Position numbers and translations under genes: made by a program. A stretch of 64,000 nt of DNA from Microbacterium halimionae (GTDB taxonomy: Bacteria; Actinomycetota; Actinomycetes; Actinomycetales; Microbacteriaceae). Every line of letters begins with the position of its first letter. Positions within the stretch are counted from its first letter, which is position 1. The notes under the pieces are model-generated. The model was not told the origin of the DNA, searched no databases, and worked only from the letters and a program-made list of their open reading frames with translations. The stretch covers positions 868,001 to 932,000 of the forward strand of contig NZ_JAAOZB010000002.1 in NCBI RefSeq assembly GCF_011761265.1, given 5' to 3'. Positions 17,560 through 26,562 of this stretch are shown here, one piece after another.

Positions 17560-20553
17560 ATGTCGACGATCGATCGCTCCTCGGCGCGCACAGAACTCGC
17601 GCGCCGAGGATTCGGCGATGCCACCGGGGCCGATGAATATCTGACCGAGCTGGAAGAGCTGATGGAGATCAGCCGCAGCCAACTTCTCGCCGATGTTGCC
17701 GCGGCTGCTGATTCTGACGGAGCGCTGGCGGCGATTGCCCGTGTCGCGCGGCGCGACCCTGAACCAGTGCGTTCAGTGTTTCGCACCGAACGTGGCCGCC
17801 GGTCACTGTGGGCTGTGCTCGGTGCATCTGAGGGGTTCGCAGACTTTTACCTGCGGCATCCTGAAGAAATCATTGATCTTCGCGATGCCGGAGACCAACT
17901 TCCGTCAGCCGACGAGATGCGCGCATCACTTCTTGAGTCAGTCGGCTCGGTGGATGGATTCGCGAGCAACGGCGAGGAAGACCTCTGGGTCGCCCTGCGC
18001 GTGCGTTATCGCCGGCTTCTCGCACGAATCGCTGCGTTCGACCTCACCCAGCCAGATGCCACCGAGATCATGCCGCGGGTGTCGGCTGCACTTGCGGATG
18101 CTGCGGGCGCGGCACTCGAAGCATCACTGAGCGTTGCGCGTGAGCGTCTCGCCTGTGGTGCCGCGGGCGCCGGAATCTTTCCGCGTGAACAGGTCGCCCA
18201 GACCACTTTCGCCATTATTGGCATGGGAAAAACTGGTGCACGCGAGCTGAACTACGTCAGTGACGTCGACGTGATTTTCGTTGCTGGCTCAGCGGACGAA
18301 GACCAACTCGCCGAAAGTCGCGCGATCGACATCTCTATCCGACTCGCGGTGCAGACAATGCGCGGCATCGCCGGGGCTGAGATTGAACCGCCCCTATGGG
18401 AGGTCGATGCGAACCTTCGACCGGAAGGTAAGCAGGGTGCTCTCGTGCGCACGCTTGAATCCCACCTTTCGTACTACGACAGGTGGGCGAAGAGCTGGGA
18501 GTTCCAGGCACTTCTTAAAGCGCGCCCGATCGCTGGAGACCTCGCCCTCGGCACGCAATACGTCGAGGGCGTGCTCCCTAAAGTCTGGACGAGCGCGGCT
18601 CGTGAGAACTTCGTCGAGAATGTGCAACGCATGCGTGAGCGCGTTACAGACCACATTCCCAAAGAAGAAGTCGCGCTACAGATAAAGCTTGGGCCCGGCG
18701 GAATCCGCGATATTGAGTTCACGGTGCAGCTGCTGCAGCTGGTGCATGGGCTCACCGACGAGAACATTCGTCAGCAGGGCACCCTCGATGCACTCGACGC
18801 TCTGGTGCAAGAGGGGTACATCGGTCGCTCAGACGCCAGTGCTTTCGCGAAGGACTATCGCATACTGCGTGTCCTTGAACATCGGATGCAGTTGCGCAAC
18901 CTTCGTCGCACTCATCTCATGCCCGACACCGCTGAAGAGCAACGCGTACTTGCCCGAGCGAGCGGACTCGCGCCCTCGGCGTCCGCTGTCTGGTCGCTGT
19001 GGGAATCGGTAAAGCGTGAAGTCCGCGACATTCACGTGCGGTTGTTTTATCGGCCGCTCCTCTCAGCGGTTGCCGCCCTCCCCGAAGACGAGCGTGTCAT
19101 CTCGACAGCTCAGGCTCACGACCGTTTGGCCGCGATTGGCTTCCAAGACCCCACCGGCGCGCTTCGGCACATTGCAGCGCTGACAACAGGGCTGAGCCGT
19201 AAGAAGACCATCCAGCGGCATCTGATGCCCATCATGCTCAGATGGTTCGCTGACGGTACCGATCCTGACTACGGCCTTCTGGCATTTCGTCGGCTGAGCG
19301 AACGGCTGGGGGACACCCCATGGTTCCTTCGCATGCTCCGCGATTCTGCGGGTGCTGCCGAGCGGCTGACAGCAGTTCTTTCGGGTTCCCGCTATATCGG
19401 CGAGCTCATGGAGTGGATCCCGGAGGCTGCAGCCTGGCTCGACTCCGATGCGCATCTGCAACCGAGAAGCGGCCAGGCTTTGCAGAACGAAGCACGAGCG
19501 ATTCAGACACGACATGTGAACATCGAAGACGCGATGCGATCTGTGCGCGCGTTGAGGCGCCGAGAGCTACTTCGTACCGCGCTTGGCGCTGTACTAGGTG
19601 TCGTAAGCGTCGAGGAGCTCGCAGCGTCTCTCACAACGATCACCGAGGTCTCGATCCAGGCAACGCTTCGAGCAGTGCGCCGTGAGATCGTCCCGCCAGA
19701 AGACAACGCTCTTGATTTCTCCGTCGTCGCGATGGGCCGATTCGGTGGTCGCGAGCTCGGCTTCGGTTCTGACGCTGACGTCATGTACGTATATCGAGCG
19801 AACGGCGTTGATCCTCAGCGGGCGCAGGCGCTGTCGACCAAGCTTGTGTCTGCGCTCCGTCATCACTCAGAAGATCAGCGCCTGCCGCTCGATTTGGATG
19901 CTGACCTGAGACCTGAAGGAAAGTCCGGGCCGCTCGTTCGCTCTCTCGATTCGTACCGCGAGTACTACGCACGTTGGTCGCTCTCGTGGGAAGCGCAAGC
20001 GTTGCTGCGTGCCCGCGGCGTCGCAGGAAGCGTAAAGCTCATCAATGCCTTCATTGAGGTGGCCGACGAGGTTCGGTATCCAGCGAAGGTTGATCTTCAG
20101 GGCATCCGTGAAATCAAGCGCATCAAGGCCCGCGTAGAGAGCGAGCGTCTGCCGCAGGGTGTCGACCCGGCGCGCCATCTGAAGCTTGGACCGGGCGGTC
20201 TGAGCGATGTCGAGTGGTTGGTTCAGATCCTGCAGCTGCAGCACGCCCACGATGTGTTGGGGATGCGCACGACATCCACGATCCAGGCTCTCGAAGAAGC
20301 CGTCCGAGCCGGCCATATGCATGAGACAGCGGCGTCGCGGCTGCGGGCCGCGTGGCGTCTGGCATCCCGGCTCCGTTCGGCCAACACTCTGCTCTCCGGC
20401 CAAACGAGCGATGTGCTGCCGCCTGATCGCCAGCGTCTTGCCGGCATTGGTCGACTGCTTGAACCCATGCGCACCGCAACGCAGGTCGAAGAGACGTGGA
20501 TGGGAACGGCGCGACGCTCCCGTCGCACGTTCGAGAAGCTCTTCTACGGGTGA
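17560..20553 (+). CDS. glnE: Bifunctional glutamine synthetase adenylyltransferase/deadenylylase
   Basis: GlnE adds and removes AMP on a tyrosine of GlnA1 to set its activity. The 997-residue protein has two nucleotidyltransferase domains: one near residues 220-245 (ELNYVSDVDVIFV) and one near 720-745 (ELGFGSDADVMYVY), each with the paired Asp of the fold. Length matches the family. The start MSTIDRSS is chosen since the longer in-frame start overlaps glnA2. A strong terminator follows. The gene lies between glnA2 and glnA1, the arrangement known from other actinobacteria. Confidence 0.95.
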   Translation: MSTIDRSSARTELARRGFGDATGADEYLTELEELMEISRSQLLADVAAAADSDGALAAIARVARRDPEPVRSVFRTERGRRSLWAVLGASEGFADFYLRHPEEIIDLRDAGDQLPSADEMRASLLESVGSVDGFASNGEEDLWVALRVRYRRLLARIAAFDLTQPDATEIMPRVSAALADAAGAALEASLSVARERLACGAAGAGIFPREQVAQTTFAIIGMGKTGARELNYVSDVDVIFVAGSADEDQLAESRAIDISIRLAVQTMRGIAGAEIEPPLWEVDANLRPEGKQGALVRTLESHLSYYDRWAKSWEFQALLKARPIAGDLALGTQYVEGVLPKVWTSAARENFVENVQRMRERVTDHIPKEEVALQIKLGPGGIRDIEFTVQLLQLVHGLTDENIRQQGTLDALDALVQEGYIGRSDASAFAKDYRILRVLEHRMQLRNLRRTHLMPDTAEEQRVLARASGLAPSASAVWSLWESVKREVRDIHVRLFYRPLLSAVAALPEDERVISTAQAHDRLAAIGFQDPTGALRHIAALTTGLSRKKTIQRHLMPIMLRWFADGTDPDYGLLAFRRLSERLGDTPWFLRMLRDSAGAAERLTAVLSGSRYIGELMEWIPEAAAWLDSDAHLQPRSGQALQNEARAIQTRHVNIEDAMRSVRALRRRELLRTALGAVLGVVSVEELAASLTTITEVSIQATLRAVRREIVPPEDNALDFSVVAMGRFGGRELGFGSDADVMYVYRANGVDPQRAQALSTKLVSALRHHSEDQRLPLDLDADLRPEGKSGPLVRSLDSYREYYARWSLSWEAQALLRARGVAGSVKLINAFIEVADEVRYPAKVDLQGIREIKRIKARVESERLPQGVDPARHLKLGPGGLSDVEWLVQILQLQHAHDVLGMRTTSTIQALEEAVRAGHMHETAASRLRAAWRLASRLRSANTLLSGQTSDVLPPDRQRLAGIGRLLEPMRTATQVEETWMGTARRSRRTFEKLFYG

Positions 20554-20564
20554 TCTCGACATAA

Positions 20565-20604
20565 GTAAAACGCCCCCACGCACGAATGCGTGGGGGCGTT
20601 TTAC
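20565..20604. terminator. Bidirectional rho-independent terminator (glnE / glnA1)
   Basis: An 18-bp perfect stem (arms 20565-20582 and 20587-20604) surrounds a CGAA loop. It has A-rich and T-rich outer ends, so it serves both converging genes. Confidence 0.93.
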
Positions 20605-20616
20605 TGTGCGATGTCG

Positions 20617-22041
20617 TTAGACGCCGAAGTACAGCTCGTACTCGAACGGGTGCGGACGCGCAGCCAGGGGCTTGATCTCGTTCTCGATCTTGTAGTCGAT
20701 CCAGGTCTCGATCAGTTCCTTGGTGAAGACGCCACCGGCGAGCAAGAACTCGTGGTCCTCGGCGAGAGCATCGAGCGAGTCCTGAAGCGAGTTCGGAACC
20801 TGAGGAATGTTCTTCGCTTCCTCGGGAGGCAACTCGTAGAGGTCCTTGTCGACGGGCTCGTGGGGCTCGATGCGGTTCTTGATTCCGTCAAGGCCGGCCA
20901 TGAGCTGTGCCGCGAACGCGAGGTACGGGTTACCCGAGGCATCCGGTGCGCGGAACTCGATGCGCTTGGCCTTGGGGTTCGTGCCCGTGATCGGGATACG
21001 GATAGCTGCCGAGCGGTTACCGGCCGAGTAGACCAGGTTGACGGGAGCTTCGTAGCCCTTGACGAGACGGTGGTAGCTGTTGAGCGTCGGGTTCGTGAAC
21101 GCGAGAACAGCAGCCGCGTGCTTCAGGAGCCCACCGATATACCAACGAGCAACATCGGAAAGTCCGCCGTAGCCCTTTTCGTCGTAGAAGAGCGGCTCAG
21201 AGCCGTTCCAGAGCGACTGGTGCGTGTGCATACCGGAGCCGTTATCGCCGAAGAGCGGCTTGGGCATGAAGGTCGCAACCTTGCCCCATTCTTCAGCCGT
21301 GTTCTTAACGATGTACTTGAACTTCAAGATGTCGTCAGCGGCGTGAACCATGGTGTCGAAGCGGTAGTTGATCTCCTGCTGGCCGCCGGTGCCCACCTCG
21401 TGGTGTGCGCGCTCGAGCTGGAGTCCGGACTCGATCAGCCGCAGGCTGATGTCATCGCGAAGGTCTGCTGTCTTGTCGACGGGAGCGACCGGGAAGTAAC
21501 CACCCTTGTAAGGGGTCTTGTTGGCGAGGTTTCCGCCTTCTTCTTCGCGACCGGTGTTCCACGCGCCTTCCTCGGAGTCAACCGAGTAGAAGCTCGAGTT
21601 CTGGGTGACGCCGTAACGTACGTCATCGAAGATGTAGAACTCAGCCTCGGGAGCGAAGAACGCGGTGTCGGCGATACCTGTGGAGGCGAGATACTTCTCA
21701 GCCTTCTTGGCAACCTGACGCGGGTCCTTGCCGTAGATCTCACCCGTGCGCGGGTTGTAGATGTCGAAGATCATGATGAGCGTCTTCGCTTCACGGAACT
21801 GATCGAGGTACGCCGTCGAAACGTCGGGGATCAGCTGCATGTCTGATTCGTGGATGTTTGCGAAACCACGAATCGAAGAGCCGTCGAAGAGCTGACCAAC
21901 CGTGAAGAACTCTTCGTCAACGGTTGAGGCGGGAATGTTGAAGTGCTGCTGCACACCAGGAAGATCCGTAAAACGGATGTCGAGGAACTGAATGTCCTCG
22001 TCCTTGATGAACTTCAGTACCTCGGATGAATCTTTAAACAT
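20617..22041 (-). CDS. glnA1: Type I-beta glutamine synthetase, main ammonium-assimilating enzyme
   Basis: The 474-residue protein is the size of actinobacterial GlnA1. It has the latch and active-site motifs ([34 protein letters not shown]) and the adenylylation site [10 protein letters not shown], whose Tyr is the target of GlnE. This identifies it as the GlnE-regulated enzyme. ATG with GGAG nine bases upstream. A full GlnR-type operator lies 70-110 bases upstream. A TAACGT -10-like element lies between the operator and the start. Confidence 0.96.
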   Translation of the reverse strand: MFKDSSEVLKFIKDEDIQFLDIRFTDLPGVQQHFNIPASTVDEEFFTVGQLFDGSSIRGFANIHESDMQLIPDVSTAYLDQFREAKTLIMIFDIYNPRTGEIYGKDPRQVAKKAEKYLASTGIADTAFFAPEAEFYIFDDVRYGVTQNSSFYSVDSEEGAWNTGREEEGGNLANKTPYKGGYFPVAPVDKTADLRDDISLRLIESGLQLERAHHEVGTGGQQEINYRFDTMVHAADDILKFKYIVKNTAEEWGKVATFMPKPLFGDNGSGMHTHQSLWNGSEPLFYDEKGYGGLSDVARWYIGGLLKHAAAVLAFTNPTLNSYHRLVKGYEAPVNLVYSAGNRSAAIRIPITGTNPKAKRIEFRAPDASGNPYLAFAAQLMAGLDGIKNRIEPHEPVDKDLYELPPEEAKNIPQVPNSLQDSLDALAEDHEFLLAGGVFTKELIETWIDYKIENEIKPLAARPHPFEYELYFGV

Positions 22042-22112
22042 TAAGGCTCCAGAGATAGGGCATCGGGAACGGCCGCATGAAATGCGAACTTCCCTAACGT
22101 TATCGCTGAGCC

Positions 22113-22150
22113 GTTGCCCTCCAGTATCTCTAATGTTTCCGGCATGTTAC
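22113..22150 (-). promoter_or_regulatory. GlnR operator upstream of glnA1
   Basis: Read on the minus strand: GTAAC-n6-GAAAC-n6-GATAC-n6-GCAAC. The first half matches the GlnR consensus gTnAC-n6-GaAAC exactly, and the second half follows at the expected 22-base spacing with one substitution in each block. GlnR activates or represses nitrogen genes in actinobacteria; its own gene is not in this window. Confidence 0.8.
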
Positions 22151-22171
22151 AGGTCGCCCGATTAGGCTTAT

Positions 22172-22609
22172 GTGGTGCCACAGACCCCCGCAGAATCCAC
22201 ATATCCCGGCGAACGATTGGGACTTCCCCCTCAAGGGCGAAGAAGCGTCGGGCGTGTCGGGCGACGAATCGCCGCACTCGTGATCGATTGGGTAACCGCA
22301 ACGATCCTGGCCACGGCTTTTCTCGGCTACAGCATGTACGCACTGCCATCAGAGGCCGGGCTCACTCAATTCGCGCCATTGCTCGTGTTTGTAATCGTGC
22401 AGGTGCTCTTCATTCCCACTATCGGTGGGAGTCCCGGACACCGCCTCGTCGGACTGCGCGTCGTCAACGTGGCGGGCGGATGGATCGGGCTGTGGCGCCC
22501 GATCGTACGTTCGTTGCTGCTCGTTCTGGTCATTCCCGCAGTTATTTGGGACGCCGACCAGCGCGGACTTCACGACAAAATCGCTGGCACCGTCGCTCTT
22601 CGGTGGTGA
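22172..22609 (+). CDS. RDD-family membrane protein
   Basis: This 145-residue protein has three hydrophobic helices and the RDD family layout: an RR.AALVIDW segment at about residues 31-40 (Arg-Asp region) and a GSPGHRLVGLRV turn. RDD proteins are widespread with mostly unknown transport roles. Start GTG (a second GTG follows immediately). It is divergent from glnA1 and converges on the DUF4191 gene with 10 bases between stops. The same neighbour pair is common in actinobacteria. Confidence 0.82.
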   Translation: MVPQTPAESTYPGERLGLPPQGRRSVGRVGRRIAALVIDWVTATILATAFLGYSMYALPSEAGLTQFAPLLVFVIVQVLFIPTIGGSPGHRLVGLRVVNVAGGWIGLWRPIVRSLLLVLVIPAVIWDADQRGLHDKIAGTVALRW

Positions 22610-22619
22610 AGAACGAACG

Positions 22620-23330
22620 TCAGCGTGGGCGCGGAGCGCGTGCTCTCGTCGGATCGATTCCCTTAGGAATCGGCAACGAAGCGACCGACTGCGAGACCGA
22701 ATCGATGCGCTTGATAACGGCGCCCATTGTGGAACGATCGATCTTCGTCGGAAGAGCCTTCACTGTCTTGGCGAGCTTGGCGATCGGCACTTCATCGTCG
22801 CCGTGGCCGACGTACAGAACTGTGACAGGCACACCCGAGGCCACGCGCTTTACCTTCGAGCGTTCCTCATTAATCAAACGGGTGAGCCGTCCGCGCGCGC
22901 CCTCGCCCACGATAACGACACCGCCACGGCCGACAGCGCGGTAGACAGCTTCTTGCGTCTTGGGGTTAATGCCGACCGGCATGTCGTTTCCACGCCACTT
23001 GCGGCCGAGAGAAGTCGACAACACCTGGCCTGCGGCCCCTGGCATCCCATCGATCCTGCGGTACATAGCGCGAGTCGACAGGCGAGTCATCGTGATCATT
23101 GAGCCGAGCACACCGGCGAGGAGACCCGTGATGCCCCAAAGAATGACGCTCCAAATGGCGAAAGGGGGCAGCAAAAAACCTACCGCTACACCGAGTGCCA
23201 CACCCACGATAAGGATGCAGATCAGCACTGTGGGAAGCCACGCGTAGGCCTCACTGGTGAATTTGTAGAGGGTCTTCAACTGCGAGAAGAATCCTGGACG
23301 CTTCTCTGGTGCGGTACTACGAGCTGCCAT
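22620..23330 (-). CDS. DUF4191 membrane protein
   Basis: The 236-residue protein has a basic N terminus and two membrane helices (about residues 32-55 and 58-80). A conserved soluble part follows, with NPKTQEAVYRAVGRGGVVIVGEG. This matches DUF4191, an actinobacterial family usually encoded beside lipA/lipB and glnA. Here lipA and lipB are not adjacent. ATG start. Function unknown. Confidence 0.85.
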   Translation of the reverse strand: MAARSTAPEKRPGFFSQLKTLYKFTSEAYAWLPTVLICILIVGVALGVAVGFLLPPFAIWSVILWGITGLLAGVLGSMITMTRLSTRAMYRRIDGMPGAAGQVLSTSLGRKWRGNDMPVGINPKTQEAVYRAVGRGGVVIVGEGARGRLTRLINEERSKVKRVASGVPVTVLYVGHGDDEVPIAKLAKTVKALPTKIDRSTMGAVIKRIDSVSQSVASLPIPKGIDPTRARAPRPR

Positions 23331-23455
23331 GAGAACAGCCTACCTTTTCGGCCGCGCTCGCACCGTCTCCTCCTCAGCTAGCTCATTGCCAGCGAATTCC
23401 CCCGAATAGTTTTCGCTGGACACCCCTCGCGGCCTCCGCGGCGACACTCGGTGGC

Positions 23456-24763
23456 ATGCCCTTCGCGTCTCCTGACGACATCGATGCACGACTCCTGCGT
23501 CCGTATACGCGCATTCGTCATGTCGAGCCACCTGAGGCTCCGTGGTCCTCGGTGCTCTCGCGAACTGAAGACGGCAGCGAAGTGCTGCTTGTAGACACCG
23601 AAAAGTTCTCACCTGGTTGGGCGTGGAGTGCAGAGCCGACGGGTCACGTGCTTGGTGCGCTGGAAGTTATCCGCACGCATTCGGGCCACATCGTCGCGCT
23701 TCCGCTCTGCACGGAGCACCTGATGTCATTTCTCCAGCGCCGACGCCAGTCAGCAACGCCACTGAGCGCGGGAGAGAGCGTCACGATCCTGGTGTCAGTC
23801 CTCCGCGGCACGTTGGAGTCGTTCGCTTTGGGCGGCGACGACGCTGCCGGCGCATGGTGGCTCACAAATGAAGGCCGCCCCGTACTCGTGCCGGGCGGTA
23901 ATCAGCGGCTTCTCGAGGTCGCAGTTGAGGTTGTCACCGAAACAGCCATGGCCACCGATGACGAGCAACTCAATCTAGCGGTGGACGAGTTCTCACGTGC
24001 GCTGTACACCCGTGCTTCACTCGAAGCGCACGCCACGGAGATCGAGACAGTGCTCTTTTCACGCGCCGCGCCCCAGCCCATTGCTACGGCCGGAATACGT
24101 GCATCTGCGTCGCTCCTCGCCCCAAAACACGACCGCACGACCGAAAAAGCCCAGGAGGATCTCCAGCGCGCTTCGCCATCTTGGGCAACGACGCTCATGC
24201 CGCACATCGACTCCGGTGTGCGAGAGCTCTATGAAATCGTGCTCGGTCAACTGAAGTCAGTTCGGCGCAAAACGCCGCGAACGGGCACGCCTCGCCGACT
24301 CCGCTATTCGTGGCTGTGGGCGGCGGGCGTTGCTGCAGCCCTCGTTGCCGCGGGGCTTGCTTGGCCCGCCGAATCTGAAATGGGGCCCGAGCAGCACGAA
24401 AGCAAAACATCCACCACGCCCACGCCGACGGCAGGCATGGCAGACAGCGTCTTGCCCGTCGCAGATGACGATCCAGTCTCAGCGGCGAGCATGCTGCTGG
24501 CCGCTCGCAATATTTGCCGGGCAAAGAAAGACGCCGGATGCCTCGAGGCAGTCATGGCGGACTCGTCAATCTCGATACCAGAAGGGGCTGTCGATCTTCC
24601 GCGTGACGAGATGGAACTCGCGCTCATTGACGACTACGGCGGGGCTGCGTCTGTGGGAATTCGCGCCCGGGGCGAACAGGCAAACAGCCAAGTGGCTGTT
24701 GTGGTGCAAACCGAAAAAACATGGGTGCTGCGCGAGGTTTTCACCGTCGCGCAGCACCCATGA
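23456..24763 (+). CDS. Unrecognised single-pass membrane protein, possible degenerate kinase-like N domain
   Basis: I do not recognise this 435-residue protein. It has a soluble region of about 275 residues, then an Arg/Lys-rich stop and one hydrophobic helix (about 285-302). A Thr/Pro-rich linker and a C-terminal outer domain of about 110 residues follow. The N domain has a hinge-like PLCTEHLMSFLQ segment and a helix followed by a GRPVLVPGG strand, a layout reminiscent of protein kinases, but no HRD or DFG motif. A pseudokinase is therefore only a suggestion. ATG start with a weak ribosome site. Its last codons form a 15-bp perfect hairpin at the convergent junction with sucB. Confidence 0.55.
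   Translation: MPFASPDDIDARLLRPYTRIRHVEPPEAPWSSVLSRTEDGSEVLLVDTEKFSPGWAWSAEPTGHVLGALEVIRTHSGHIVALPLCTEHLMSFLQRRRQSATPLSAGESVTILVSVLRGTLESFALGGDDAAGAWWLTNEGRPVLVPGGNQRLLEVAVEVVTETAMATDDEQLNLAVDEFSRALYTRASLEAHATEIETVLFSRAAPQPIATAGIRASASLLAPKHDRTTEKAQEDLQRASPSWATTLMPHIDSGVRELYEIVLGQLKSVRRKTPRTGTPRRLRYSWLWAAGVAAALVAAGLAWPAESEMGPEQHESKTSTTPTPTAGMADSVLPVADDDPVSAASMLLAARNICRAKKDAGCLEAVMADSSISIPEGAVDLPRDEMELALIDDYGGAASVGIRARGEQANSQVAVVVQTEKTWVLREVFTVAQHP
24721..24761. terminator. 15-bp perfect hairpin embedded in the last codons
   Basis: ATGGGTGCTGCGCGA pairs perfectly with TCGCGCAGCACCCAT around an 11-base loop. It ends inside the stop codon of the preceding gene. There is no T-run. It is the only visible candidate stop between this gene and convergent sucB. 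Confidence 0.6.
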
Positions 24764-24775
24764 GGTGTCCTGAAA

Positions 24776-26500
24776 TCAGGCGCCGAGTTGAGCCTCGAAC
24801 TGCGCTGCTTCAAGGCGAACCTTCATTGCCGAGAGGAAGCGCGCAGCGTCGGCACCGTCGACGATGCGGTGATCGTAAGACAGCGCGAGGAAGACGTAAG
24901 AACGCACCGAAATTGCATCCCGTCCGTCCACCGTCACGACACCCGGGCGCTTCACGACAGCACCCGTGCCGAGAATTGCCGACTGCGGCAAGAACACGAC
25001 TGGTGTGTCGAAGAGCGCACCGCGTGAGCCTGTGTTCGTCAGTGTGAACGTGCCACCTGCGAGCTCATCGGGCTTCAGCTTGTTGTTGCGCGTACGTGCT
25101 GCAAGATCACCGATCTCGTGAGCGATCTCAGCGATGTTCTTGTCGCCAGCGTCTCGCAGCACCGGTGTGAGCAAACCTCGCTCAGTGTCCACGGCAATCG
25201 AGAGGTTCTCGCCGGCGGGGTAGACGATCTTGTCGCCATCCACCGTTGCGTTGACGACGGGGAACGCCTTGAGCGCCTCAGCCGCGGCGAGGGCAAAGAA
25301 GGGGAGGAACGACAGCTTGTCGCCCGTCTTCTCGAGGAACTCAGCCTTCACCTTGTCGCGGTAACCAGAGAGCTTCGTCACGTCAACTTCAACAACCGTT
25401 GTCAGCTGCGCTGTGGCCTGCATCGACGCAACTGCACGCTCGGCGAGTACCTTGCGCAAGCGAGACATCGGCTGCGTCGTTCCGCGAAGCGGTGAGACCT
25501 CGACGGGAGCCGCGGCAGCGGGCGCCGACGGGGCGGCAGGTGCTGATGCGGCAACAGGAGCCTTCGCGGCTTCGGCGGCCTTGAGCACGTCTTCTTTTCG
25601 AATACGGCCACCAACACCGCTGCCCTTGACCGAAGCCAAGTCGACGCCCTGTTGTGAGGCGAGACGACGAACGAGCGGCGTCACATACGTGACTCCGTCA
25701 TCGTCTGAGGATTCCGCCGGGGCTGGCGCGGGAGCCTCGGGGGCCTTTTCGGATGCTGCGGGCTCAGCCTTTGCCGGCGCTTCTGCTGCTTCTACTTCGA
25801 CAGGCTTTTCCGTCGAAGGAGCTTCAGGTGCAGCTTCAGCCGCGGGTGCGTTGTCTGCTGCTGGCGCCTCGGCCGGAGCTTCAGCCGGAGCCGCTGCACC
25901 GTCACCGATGCGAGCAAGCACGCTGCCGACCTCGATGGTCTCGTCTTCTTGCACGAGAATCTCTTGGAGCGTGCCGCTGAAGGGCGAAGGAATTTCGGTG
26001 TCGACCTTGTCAGTCGAAATCTCGAGCAATGCTTCGTCGGTCTCAACAGAGTCACCGACCTGCTTGAGCCAGCGGGTTACTGTGCCCTCGGTGACGCTTT
26101 CACCGAGTTCGGGGAGGACAACGTCTTTTCCACCGCTCGATGCGGGCGCGGGCGTTGGCTCGGCTGGCGCAGACTCTTCTTCCTTCGCAGGTTCGGCCGG
26201 CGCAGGCTCTTCAGCTGCGGGGGTCTCCTCTGCAGGAGCGGGGGACTCTTGCGGCGCGGATGATCCGTCGCCGATCTTCGCCAACACGGCGCCGACCTCA
26301 ATTGTCTCGTCTTCTTCTACGAGGATTTCTTCGATAACGCCACTGACGGGCGAAGGAATTTCGGTGTCGACCTTGTCGGTCGAGATCTCGAGAAGACCTT
26401 CGTCTTCCTGGACGGTGTCGCCGACCTTTTTGAGCCAGCGGGTCACCGTACCCTCGGTGACGCTCTCGCCGAGCGCGGGGAGGACCACGGAAGTGCTCAT
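24776..26500 (-). CDS. sucB: Dihydrolipoamide acyltransferase E2 (SucB/AceF type)
   Basis: E2 takes the acyl group from E1 on a swinging lipoyl arm and passes it to CoA. The 574-residue protein has two N-terminal lipoyl domains (each with ETDKVDTE-like ISTDKVDTEIPSP, about residues 38-50 and 150-165) joined by Ala/Pro/Glu-rich linkers. A peripheral subunit-binding domain (VTPLVRRLASQQGVDL) follows, then the catalytic domain ending in the active-site ALSYDHRIVDG. The MSTSVV start with AAGGAGA is preferred over an upstream frame extension of about 59 residues. It is downstream of lpdA in the same run. In related actinobacteria this E2 serves both pyruvate and 2-oxoglutarate complexes. Confidence 0.94.
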   Translation of the reverse strand: MSTSVVLPALGESVTEGTVTRWLKKVGDTVQEDEGLLEISTDKVDTEIPSPVSGVIEEILVEEDETIEVGAVLAKIGDGSSAPQESPAPAEETPAAEEPAPAEPAKEEESAPAEPTPAPASSGGKDVVLPELGESVTEGTVTRWLKQVGDSVETDEALLEISTDKVDTEIPSPFSGTLQEILVQEDETIEVGSVLARIGDGAAAPAEAPAEAPAADNAPAAEAAPEAPSTEKPVEVEAAEAPAKAEPAASEKAPEAPAPAPAESSDDDGVTYVTPLVRRLASQQGVDLASVKGSGVGGRIRKEDVLKAAEAAKAPVAASAPAAPSAPAAAAPVEVSPLRGTTQPMSRLRKVLAERAVASMQATAQLTTVVEVDVTKLSGYRDKVKAEFLEKTGDKLSFLPFFALAAAEALKAFPVVNATVDGDKIVYPAGENLSIAVDTERGLLTPVLRDAGDKNIAEIAHEIGDLAARTRNNKLKPDELAGGTFTLTNTGSRGALFDTPVVFLPQSAILGTGAVVKRPGVVTVDGRDAISVRSYVFLALSYDHRIVDGADAARFLSAMKVRLEAAQFEAQLGA

Positions 26501-26562
26501 GAGCTTGTCTCCTTCAATGTGAAACTTTCGTTCTAGCTTAGTGATGACTGCAGCCGGCCACG

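Noticed and set aside
20590..21846. Plus-strand frame of 418 codons opposite glnA1
   Set aside because: Shadow; it starts inside the terminator and has no family features.
25413..26522. 369-codon plus-strand Ser/Ala/Gly-rich frame opposite sucB
   Set aside because: It mirrors the Ala/Pro/Glu-rich linkers and lipoyl repeats of sucB; its repeats are the complement of those.
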